DNA from: Quercus robur
Taxonomy: Eukaryota > Streptophyta > Magnoliopsida > Fagales > Fagaceae
Assembly (NCBI RefSeq): GCF_932294415.1
Contig: NC_065535.1
Location: forward strand, 85,581,862 to 85,645,861
Length of the DNA stretch: 64,000 nt
Direction of reading: 5' to 3'
In this document: one piece after another, positions 34,115 through 43,188 of the stretch
Layout: every line of letters begins with the position of its first letter
How positions within the stretch are numbered: the first letter of the stretch is position 1
The notes under the pieces: model-generated
Told to the model about the DNA's origin: nothing
The model's database searches: none
What the model saw: the letters and a program-made list of their open reading frames with translations, nothing else
Program-made: the position numbers and the translations under genes

Positions 34115-34889
34115 CAACATTGAATTCCAAATTTTAAAAATTCAACTCTTCAAGAAAAATTATCACCATTTTGTGCTTGCACCAAAATTTATAAGTGATG
34201 ATGAAGGATTAGGTAAGTAATGAAGTAGTGATTGGTGAGTATTATTTATTAAAGTTACATGGGCGGTTGGGATATTTTTAAATAAAATATTGATTTTATA
34301 AGTGCAAGCCATAATCCAAAGTCATCCTACTTTTAAAATTTGAAGTTAATATTCATAAAATTTAATAAATTTAAACTGAATATGGTAATTAAATTAATTT
34401 TAGTTCAATATAGATTCAAAGGAAAAAAAAATTGAGTTTTATTTTTTCATAAAATTTTAGAATGAGAACTAAGAATGAGATTTTGGAATTCCATAATTTA
34501 ATTCACAATCAAGGAAATATATCAAAAAAAATAGCAAGAGTTTGTGATAAGTAGATCAACAAACAATCTAGGCTACAAGGCGAATTAAACCAATTATAAT
34601 GTATCTTGTTGGAGAAAATAAGTTAAAATGCTATTTACAATTCATTCAAGAAGAATAATAATTATTTTATGCATTTGATATATACATTTTTTTTCTCTTA
34701 CAATGTGTAAATCCAAAATTGTATGGAGCCAACATACTACAAGAGGAAGGATGCATGAAATACCTTAAAAAACAAATCTTAATTTTTAAAAATCAATTTC
34801 CCTATATATAACCTGAGCTAAATCTTGGAAATCTTAATGCTATAGTGCATTTTTAATCCTCCAAGCCATTATTCTAATACAAAAATTCA
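34115..34889. other. Gene-free AT-rich spacer
   Basis: AT-rich DNA with stops in all frames. I see nothing of note before the plastid-derived segment begins at about 34890. Confidence 0.5.
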
Positions 34890-35152
34890 TTCTAAGAGGA
34901 ATGCTCATGTTGTGGCAATTCCACTCAGAAGGGAACGAGCTACTCTTATAGCACGTCCTTGGCTTTAGGCTAAATAGCAGGAGCAACTTTTAATTTATTA
35001 TGAGCCTAGATGATAAATTCAGTAAGTTCTTGCTAATAACCACGTCCACTAAAAGCCCATACAAAATGAGCACAGGGCCGGCTCAACGTATTTGGGGGCC
35101 CTAGGCAAAAGTTTTAAATGGGGCCTTTTATTATAAATTAATATATATTTTT

Positions 35153-37687
35153 TCAATTAAAATTTATTTTTCTTGCTTTTTGAGAGGCAAAATTACTAAT
35201 TAAATTTTTGCATTCAAGTTCCGCTAACATTTCCTTTTCAATTGATAATATAGCTAATCCACTTAATCTTTCCTGTGACATAGTTGATCTTAAATATGAT
35301 TTTATTAATTTTAATTTTGAAAAACTTCTTTCTGCGGAAGCAACTGTAATAGGTATAGTTAGTAATATTCTGAAAGCAATACATGTATTTGGAAAAGATT
35401 CTAGCCTTTTTATATAATTTAGTACATTAATTGGAGAGTTATCATTTATTTGCAAAACTTCTTTTAAAACTTTTAGCTCTGAATATAAATCTAAGCCATC
35501 AATATCAGAATAAGTTTCATGTGTAAGAAAAGATTCAAGATTAAGACAATTTTTTTTCAAACTATCATCATCTAGTGATTTTAGTTTTTCAAAATTAAAT
35601 AAAAAACCAAAAATATTTTCATATATTTGAAATTGTTCAAACCTACTTTCAATTGAAAAAATAGCTTGATCTACTATATATAAAAAATAATTAATTCTAA
35701 AATATTCTTCAGCGGATTGTGTTGTCTCATCATTGACATTCTCATCAAATTGTTTCTTCCTACGAATGATACGTTTTTCACGAAATATAGGCTCTATTTC
35801 CATTTTGCTTGCAATTTCTTTAGATGAATTCATAGCAGATGTAAATCCATCTTCTCTATATTTTTTTAAAAAAGACATGAGACCTTTTAATTGATCTATA
35901 GCAATATCAATATGCATGTCTTTCGATTGTAAATTTTTACTAACAGAGTTAACAGCAAATAATATATCATACCAAATAGTCACAGATAGCAAAAACTCAA
36001 AACTTTCAATCTCATATGTTGCTAAACAATCAGCTTCACTTTTTGTTTTGGGATCTTCACTTGTTTTTGCCAATTGTAACAAAGCATCTCTTATTTCTAG
36101 AACTTGAAATTTTATTGCTTTCACACTTTCAATTCGACTTTCCCAACGTGTTTGTGACAATGGCTTAAGAGTTAAACCTGTCACATTATCTTGTAAAATG
36201 TTCCATCGTTTTGTAGAAGAAGAAAATAATGTGTATATTCGTTGTACTACTCCAAAAAAAGAAATAGCTTTAGGACAAGAATTAGCCATATCACACAGGA
36301 CAAGGTTGAGATTATGACAACCACATGGTGTGTAAAATGCTTTAGGATTTATATCAAGAATTCTTTTTTGTACCCCTTGTTTTTTCCCTTTCATATTAGA
36401 CCCATTATCATATCCTTGTCCACGTACATCATTAATATCAAGTTCAAGATTTTTTATTGCATTTATAATTTCATTGAAAAGACCTTTTCCAGAAGTATCA
36501 TCTACCTTTAAAAATTCCACAAAATGTTCGTCTATTTTTATCAGACTTGTTGAAATATCCACACATCTTAGTATGAGAGTCATTTGTTCTTGATGACTTA
36601 CATCGGGGGTACAATCAAGTATAATTGAAAAGTATTTTGCTTCTTTAATCTTTTTTATAATTTTACTTTTAATTTCATTTGCTAATAATTGTATCACTTC
36701 ATTTTGTATATTATGTCCAAGATAATGATTATGGATTGCACCATTTTGAATACGTTGAACATGTTCTTGCATTATTGGATCAAATTCTGCAATCATTTCA
36801 ATTATACTTAAAAAATTTCCGTTATTTTCTTGATAGATCTTTTCGTTTTTTCCTCGGAATGCCAAATTATTTTTACCAAGATTTTTTACCACCGCTATTA
36901 TTCTTAATAACACTTTTTTCCAATGATCTTTCTCTTTCTTAATTTGTTCTTGGACATTTTTATCAATTGTTTTATTCTTCAATAATCTAAGTTCTAAATC
37001 AATCCAAGTATTCATATTAGTAATATGCTCATTAGTTGTTTCGTGATTTTTAAGAATAGAACTAATATTTTTCCAATCCTTAGTTCCTCCATTAGCTAGT
37101 TGATTTGTATTAAATTTTGAATTAAACAACTTGCAACAAAAACAAAATACTTTATCTAGGTCTTTCGAATACACTAACCATTTTCTATCATGTTTCTCTC
37201 CATTTGGTAATTTTCGAATATAATGCGTAGTAGAAAAATGTCTAGAGTTCTTATCTATAGGAAAGTTTAGATCATCAACTCTTATTGGACCATTTTCTAC
37301 TAACAAATCTCTTAATTTTATATCAATAGTTTTCCATTGACTTGGATCAAAAATATTTGTAGGAATATAATTAGGTTGATCATTAATATTTTCACTCTCC
37401 TCTAAATTATTTTGAGCTTCATTATCAAGAATGGTGACATTACATGTTTGAACATTATCATGACCATCTTCATTATTATCATTTTGTTGTATATTTTCAT
37501 TATTTTCTAACTCTTTTTGATGAATTTCTTCTTCATTTATGAAACTTTCACTCAAATTTTCTACAAGATTTTGTTTTTTACTAGTAATAAATTTGTCCAT
37601 AGCTCCTTTTTGAGATTCAATTAGTTCTTCTCTTTGTCTTTTCTTTTTTAGTTTTTCATATCCGGATGGATATTTTCTAGTAGACAT
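35153..37687 (-). CDS. hAT transposase, zf-TTF/DUF4371/dimerisation type
   Basis: This single open frame of 844 aa cuts and pastes the surrounding element. The N-terminus is basic (MSTRKYPSGYEKLKKKRQRE), then acidic and Asn-rich to about residue 110. A TTF-type zinc finger region follows (about 115-220; WLVYSKDLDKVFCFCCKLFN). The DUF4371 RNase H-like core has the first acidic site in SIILDCTPDVSHQEQ, the second in GQGYDNGSNMKG, and the CGCHNLNLVL motif. The C-terminal hAT dimerisation domain has SAERSFSKLKLIKSYLRSTM. All hallmark motifs are present and there is no stop or frameshift. These are often annotated 'zinc finger MYM-type protein 1-like'. The 5' region on minus runs through the tandem repeats at 38009-38225. 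Confidence 0.93.
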   Translation of the reverse strand: MSTRKYPSGYEKLKKKRQREELIESQKGAMDKFITSKKQNLVENLSESFINEEEIHQKELENNENIQQNDNNEDGHDNVQTCNVTILDNEAQNNLEESENINDQPNYIPTNIFDPSQWKTIDIKLRDLLVENGPIRVDDLNFPIDKNSRHFSTTHYIRKLPNGEKHDRKWLVYSKDLDKVFCFCCKLFNSKFNTNQLANGGTKDWKNISSILKNHETTNEHITNMNTWIDLELRLLKNKTIDKNVQEQIKKEKDHWKKVLLRIIAVVKNLGKNNLAFRGKNEKIYQENNGNFLSIIEMIAEFDPIMQEHVQRIQNGAIHNHYLGHNIQNEVIQLLANEIKSKIIKKIKEAKYFSIILDCTPDVSHQEQMTLILRCVDISTSLIKIDEHFVEFLKVDDTSGKGLFNEIINAIKNLELDINDVRGQGYDNGSNMKGKKQGVQKRILDINPKAFYTPCGCHNLNLVLCDMANSCPKAISFFGVVQRIYTLFSSSTKRWNILQDNVTGLTLKPLSQTRWESRIESVKAIKFQVLEIRDALLQLAKTSEDPKTKSEADCLATYEIESFEFLLSVTIWYDILFAVNSVSKNLQSKDMHIDIAIDQLKGLMSFLKKYREDGFTSAMNSSKEIASKMEIEPIFREKRIIRRKKQFDENVNDETTQSAEEYFRINYFLYIVDQAIFSIESRFEQFQIYENIFGFLFNFEKLKSLDDDSLKKNCLNLESFLTHETYSDIDGLDLYSELKVLKEVLQINDNSPINVLNYIKRLESFPNTCIAFRILLTIPITVASAERSFSKLKLIKSYLRSTMSQERLSGLAILSIEKEMLAELECKNLISNFASQKARKINFN

Positions 37688-38008
37688 TTGTAATTAAAAA
37701 ATATTTACAAATAAATGAAATACAATCTATAATAATAATAAAAATTACAATTTAACTAGAATAATATAAATTTAACGTATAAAACAATAGAACCTGGTTT
37801 ATAAAAAGCACAATTGTAGCTTTACTTAATATGCTCACTTTACACTTTAAACCTGCACAAAAAAATTAAAATTAATATTAATACAAAATAAATTATTCTA
37901 AATTTATAATTTTGTTATCAATACTCTTCACTAACAAAATATGTAGAACTCAACTTGATTCACACATTCACTGATACTAAAAGTTCATCATGGCATCACA
38001 CTAAAAAA

Positions 38009-38072
38009 ATCTGATTTCTTAAAAAAAAAAAAAAAAAATCAAAAATCAAAAAGTGTAAGGCTTTCTCTGATT

Positions 38073-38107
<35 letters not shown>

Positions 38108-38225
38108 AAAATAAAAAAGCAAAAGGATAAACGTGTAAGGCTTTCTCTGATTTCTTAAAAAAAAAAAAAAAAAAAAAATCAAAAATCAAAAAACAAAAGG
38201 CAAAACGTGTAACTGTGTAGCTTTC
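38009..38225 (-). repeat. Three tandem repeats with long poly-A runs inside the hAT
   Basis: The phrase ctgatttctt followed by 18 to 28 A residues and tcaaaaat recurs three times (starts near 38011, 38068 and 38148), with gtgtaaggctttctctga between copies. It lies 5' of the transposase gene and could be part of its promoter. Otherwise it is simple-repeat expansion. Confidence 0.8.
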
Positions 38226-38854
38226 TCTAGAAGCCACAGCACAGCCAGCTTTTTTTCACTTTTTGTAAAGTGAAATCAATGGTCCGGATGAATTGATGCT
38301 TCTAGAGACATTTTTAAGGGCCCGGATCAAGCTTCTAGAGAAATCTATTTCTCTTTTCACTTTTTGTTCTGTTGCCGCAGCTGTTTGTGCTCTTTACTCA
38401 GCAGTAATGAGCAATAACAGAGCTGAGCAAACTCCTCTTCAACCAAAAAAAAAACCCAGCAAACTATGAAGAAGATGAAAGAGGCAACGGAGGAGAAAAC
38501 AAAAAATGAACCTGAAATGAAGATCTGTGAACACATCAAGTCTATTGCCAACACCAACTGATGAGTAAGTCAACAAAAAAAGAGAGTGTTTTTTGTTTTT
38601 TTGAATTAAGATGGAGATTGGAGAGAGTCAAAGAGTGGGGGATTTTTTTCTTCTTTCTGCCTTTTGTAATATTTTCTTTTACAAACCAAAGATTATTGCT
38701 TTTTATAATCTTTTCTTCTGCAAGTTAAAGATTTGATGATAGGATATTAGGATTTCATGTCACTTCAATGTAAGTAACGGGCAATTTTTTTTTTTTTCAA
38801 GATGAGAAACGGGTGTTTTGTGATCTTTTCTTCTGCAAGCTAAAGATATCATGT

Positions 38855-39062
38855 CACTTCAGTGAGAAACGGCCCTTTTTTTTTTTTTTTTTTTTTTTTC
38901 TCCTCAAATGAGAAACGGGCCTCTTTTCTTCTGCTGCTGCAACTTAAATGTGAGAAACGGTTTTTTTTTTTTTTTTTTCTTCTTCAGATGAGAACACAAT
39001 ATTATATACTATGTTTTTTTTTTTTTTTTTTTTTTTTCATCAGATGAGAACACAATATTATA

Positions 39063-39110
<48 letters not shown>

Positions 39111-39140
39111 CAGATGAGAACACAATATTATATACAATAT
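38855..39140. repeat. Repeats with poly-T runs near the right end of the hAT
   Basis: Copies of gagaaacgg followed by poly-T (near 38862, 38909, 38952) and three copies of cagatgagaacacaatatta (near 38986, 39041, 39112), each preceded by poly-T; an (AT)n run lies at 39067-39096. Subterminal repeats in hAT elements can bind transposase; whether these do is unknown. Confidence 0.75.
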
Positions 39141-39339
39141 TATTGCTATTTGGGGGCCCTCTTACATGTGGGGGCCTTAGGCGACCGCCTAGCTCGCCTA
39201 TAGGTTCAGCCGGCCCTGAATGAGCACCTAAGAAAAAGAGGCCATATGCATATACTTAGGAATCATTAAGTCTAAATTACCTGGGATGCTTGTGCCCATA
39301 AGAAACCGCATAGCCACCCATTAATGGTATATATATAGA

Positions 39340-39488
39340 GAAATGTTGTGTTCACAACATTATACAACAAATTTTAAGTGACAAGTTGTTACAGGCTGGT
39401 AGACAAAAAAAAAAAATTTAAACAGTGGATTCAAATAAATACCACTAATATTGTATCAAATATCATTTGTTATAAAAATGTTGGATAC
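39340..39488. mobile_element. MITE in the PP2C promoter
   Basis: The ends are inverted: left gagaaatgttgtgttcacaa, right read inward gagaaagtatgtatccaaca, with acaacaaat inside both. It belongs to the family at 30760. It starts about 530 bases and ends about 380 bases before the PP2C start codon. No clean target duplication was seen. Confidence 0.55.
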
Positions 39489-39868
39489 ATACTTTCTCAT
39501 AAGAAAACAAGAAAAAGACATTTCCATTTGCAAGCCGCAAGAAGGCAAAACCAAAAGCACAATCTTTATAATAACCCAACCAACAGTTTTTCAGCCACGC
39601 TTTCGTAGAAAAATCTGGAATTTAACGGCTCTCAATTTTCACACTTTCTCTCGCTTTTTCTATGTGACACTACAACTACTAAACAAGTCTCCCAACATAT
39701 TCTATAGAATCTTTTCTCCCACATATAATTTGTTCTTTGATTCTCTCTCTCTCTCTCACCGTGTCTTTGCTTTGTGTTGCTTTTGATACCCACAAACAAG
39801 AGGTTGCTTAGGAACTGAACCACTTCTCTAGTTCTAACACCACCACCACCACTACCATCTTTATCATC
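39489..39868 (+). promoter_or_regulatory. Promoter and 5' UTR of the PP2C gene
   Basis: A CT-rich tract at 39738-39758 and a short ACC-repeat (39839-39852) lie within 130 bases of the start codon, as in many plant 5' UTRs. A TATA box could not be assigned with confidence. Confidence 0.4.
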
Positions 39869-42800
39869 ATGTGTGTCCCGGAAGCTGAGCAAGTTGGCCA
39901 GGAGATTGAGAATATGGACAACAATAACAACAGCAGCAGCAGCAGCAACAACAACAACAATAACAACAAGGTGACACGTCCTTTGCATTGTGAAGTGTTG
40001 CATACCCAGATAGAGAAGTGGGACAAGAAATCTCCTTTGATGAGTTCCACTGATCAATTCTTTCTTGAAAGTTCATTTCCTTTAAGATTTCAGTTACTCT
40101 ATCATTTATTTCTTCTGGGTTTTTTTTCAAATTATAAATATATATATTTTTTTGGAAGACCATTTTGGTTGAAACTGGGTTCTGTGTATTTGTTTCCTCA
40201 TGTGATTGGTTATTGATGATTGATAATGGTTTTTTTGTTTTTGTAAATGGTTTTTTTTTATGTGAATTATTCTAGCGTATTTACTTATTTATTTTTGTTT
40301 ATTTCTCTTGAAATTTAGAGGTTTATTACCGGTACATCTGTCTGAAATTACTTGGGCTTATTTGGGAAACCATTTTCCTTTTTGTAGCTCTGCACTGTAT
40401 AAAAATGAGTTGGTTTTTTATTTATTTATTTATTTATTACAATTTTCAATTCGATGGAGATTGTACCACTTCGAATTTTTACTGTAGTTACCAGTTGGTA
40501 CTGTATTCTTTAGGAAATTATTGCTTTTCAATCATGTTTCCCATAATTCATCTCAACTTGGCTGCTTTTTCCAGCTCAGCTTCGATCATCCATGTATCCT
40601 GCTAAATTTTTTCTCATATAAAAAACTTCCTTATTTATTTAGATTTTTATTTGCTTCTTTATTCTGGCTGTGGACGGTTGATTGGAAGACAGTTTTCTAT
40701 AGGAAGGTGGTTGCCCCTTAACATGTTCTTTAAAGCTGGATGATGATGATTTTTCTAGATTGATTTTTTTTTTTTTTTTTGGTTTATATTTTGACTAATG
40801 TGGAAAATTTTTTATTGATCATTTTGATACTAATGGATAAAGAAAATAAGTGGTGCCTAATATAGTTACCCTGACTTAGACTTGCCCCTTGATTGTGTTG
40901 ACTCATGAACTTGGCTCTTACTGTCAATTGTCCTGCGGTTCATTTTTCTAAAAAATTTCCATAGTTGCACTTGTTTTAAGAGCATTTGCTTTCCAATTAT
41001 GATAGCCAGATGCTTCTATCTAATTAATAAAATCATACCTTTTCTGGAGAAGACTAACCCTGAGCAGTAAAATGGATACATTTTATCTTGGCACATTAGT
41101 AATTTCTATAACTTCATACTACCTTATCTTTCTTGCCAAGAATCTTTTAAGATACTTCTTATTCTCTTTCTAATTTCATATTGGCGTGGTTCATTCAGCT
41201 GGAAAGCATTTCTGAGGATAAAGCAGTTGTAGAGAGAAAACAGAACCTGTTAAACTTTGTCCCTTCCCTTCGGTCAGGAGAGTGGTCTGATATAGGGGGT
41301 CGTGACTATATGGAGGATACTCACATCTGCATTGGTGATCTGGCTAAGAAATTCGGTATTAATTCATACAGTGATGAAGTTATCTCCTTCTATGGTGTAA
41401 GTTCTCATACCTACTAAACTATCTGTGTTTTGTTTACCAAATACAATTTACACCATTTGGTCTTTTCACAAGAATTACATACTTAAATATGGATTAATGT
41501 GAGATTATGAAGTTTCAACAGTCATTGCCTATACATAGAGAAAGGCTAAAATGCACTTTCCCTCTCCAAGTTTGGGGCTGCTTCTAAACTGGTTCCTCGA
41601 CTTTCAAAACTTGAAATTTACACCATAATTATGGTTTGTAACATTTTCACCATTAACCCACCTAAAAACAACATCATTTTTTGTCCAGAACGTCATTTTT
41701 TGTGGGTTAACCATAACCATAAGAGCCTAATAGATGTAGATGGAAGGGGCATTTTGATATTATTGTAATACTCAAGAGTGTAGTTGCAAGTTAAGGGACC
41801 AATTTAGAAGCAACCTCAAATTTAGAGGGTGTACATATTATTTTGTTGTAGACCAAAAAAAAAAATTGTGGGGTTCTTGTGCTATTTTGATGAATAACTT
41901 AGCATTACTAGAAAGCACTTGATCATATTTGAGAATTGTGAATGATCATATCTTAGAGGGTGTACAGATGTTTGACATACATTTAGCTATTGGTTTGAAT
42001 AACAGGTATTTGATGGGCATGATGGAAAGTGTGCAGCACAATTTGTACGCGACCATTTGCCAAGAGTAATTGTTGAGGATGCCGACTTCCCTTTAGAACT
42101 TGAGAAGGTGGTTACAAGGTCATTTATGGAGACTGATGCAGCATTTGCAAAAACATGCTCCCTTGAGTCCGCCCTGTCTTCCGGGACAACTGCCCTCACT
42201 GCAATGGTATTTGGGAGGTAAGTTCAGTGTTGATTGGCCTTTGATTTAGGTATAATGTTCAAAATTATCCATTCTTGCATAGTGACACTGCAGAGTGAGC
42301 TGCAGGCACAAAAATGAAAAAGGGCCAAATAAAAAGGAGTAAAAATGAAATATGAAACAAAATAGAGACACAGATGTTGGTGCAGCCTGGTTTCCTCTTT
42401 TGGTCATAATTGTAAGTTGTAGTAATAAAAGAGGCTCACTAGTCACTATGATGAATTTAAAAAATTCCTTCTTTAAGGAATTGCTTATACTGTCTCCATT
42501 TGTGCATGCTTAAACTTTCCTTTTCACAGATATGAAGCCATGGCGTAGTGTAGCTTGTTTTTAGAAGATCTATGAGTGACATTTATACTGAGTTTCATTC
42601 TTAAAATACAACGATATTTTGGACAGGTCTCTGCTTGTTGCAAATGCAGGGGACTGCCGGGCTGTGTTGTCACGAAGTGGAACTGCTATAGAAATGTCAA
42701 AGGATCATAGACCCTGCTGCACTAAAGAAAGGACAAGGATCGAATCCTTGGGTGGATATGTTGCTGATGGTTACCTTAATGGTCAGTTGGGTGTTACTCG

Positions 42801-43188
42801 TGCATTAGGTGATTGGCACCTTGAAGGAATGAAGGGAATGGGTGAAAAGCTTGGACCATTGAGTGCTGAACCTGAACTTAAATTGGTGACACTGACCAAG
42901 GAAGATGAGTTTTTGATAATTGGTAGTGATGGAATATGGGATGTGTTTACCAGTCAAAATTGTATAGATTTTGCCCGGAAGAGACTCCAAGAGCACAATG
43001 ATGTGAAGTTGTGCTGCAAGCAAATAGTAGAGGAAGCAATAAAGCGGAGAGCCACTGACAATCTGACTGTTGTAATGGTAAGTTTTCATATGGAGCCACC
43101 GGCGCATGTAGTGGTAGAAAGGGGAAGAGTCAGGAGAAGCATATCGGCCGAAGGCCTTCAGAATCTCAGAGGCCTGTTAGATCGCTAA
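39869..43188 (+). CDS. Protein phosphatase 2C (PPM family, DBP1/PP2C22-like group)
   Basis: Exons 39869-39970, 41199-41396, 42006-42217 and 42627-43188 join in frame to about 357 aa. Exon 1 encodes an Asn/Ser-rich tract; its end is uncertain, since AAG|GTGACA fits a donor but the frame stays open beyond it. The enzyme is a Mn2+/Mg2+-dependent Ser/Thr phosphatase. Seen motifs: SDIGGRDYMEDTH (first metal motif), VFDGHDG (second), LLVANAGDCRAVL, GQLGVTRALGDWH, LIIGSDGIWDVF (third) and RATDNLTVVMV (fourth). The second motif has DGHDG where the family has DGHGG; Asp60- and His62-type residues are kept, so activity is likely but not certain. Plant relatives include Arabidopsis DBP1/PP2C22 and PP2C27/47; this assignment is from memory of motif wording. 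Start: first ATG after the CT-rich leader. Confidence 0.88.
41548..41856. mobile_element. Small inverted-repeat element in PP2C intron 2
   Basis: The left arm (ctccaagtttggggctgctt, ctaaactggttcc) is found inverted at the right end (aagcaacctcaaatttagag; gggaccaatttag). About 50 bp of imperfect inverted repeat bounds a roughly 300-bp element. This resembles MULE-like MITEs. Borders are approximate. Confidence 0.55.

Larger units (their letters stand above)
35073..39218 (-). mobile_element. Complete, possibly autonomous hAT transposon
   Basis: The 4146-bp element starts CAGGGCCGGCTCAAC and ends with the inverted form of CAGGGCCGGCTGAAC. The 8-bp target duplication AATGAGCA is perfect (35065-35072 and 39219-39226). 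It contains one uninterrupted transposase gene on minus (35153-37687) and about 1.5 kb of 5' flanking DNA with poly-A/T-based tandem repeats. Perfect duplication, intact gene and intact ends suggest recent movement. Confidence 0.93.
34890..39328 (-). pseudogene. psaA: Nuclear plastid DNA (NUPT): psaA 3' fragment, split by a hAT element
   Basis: The two flanks of the hAT element (about 39328-39219, then 35072-34890, read on minus) join into the 3' part of plastid psaA, which encodes a photosystem I reaction-centre core protein. Recognisable pieces are INGW, LWAQASQVI (here with changes), AYGLFFLGAHFVWAFS, SGRGY, and WAHNKLKVAPA. Two small deletions are visible: one removes LMFLF after WAFS, one removes part of RALSI. 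Several stops are present. It is a decayed organelle insertion with no function. The hAT landed in gtgctcattttgta. Confidence 0.85.

Noticed and set aside
39866-40163. Cys-rich frame on minus opposite PP2C exon 1
   Set aside because: It is the antisense of the Asn/Ser triplet repeats in the PP2C coding exon.
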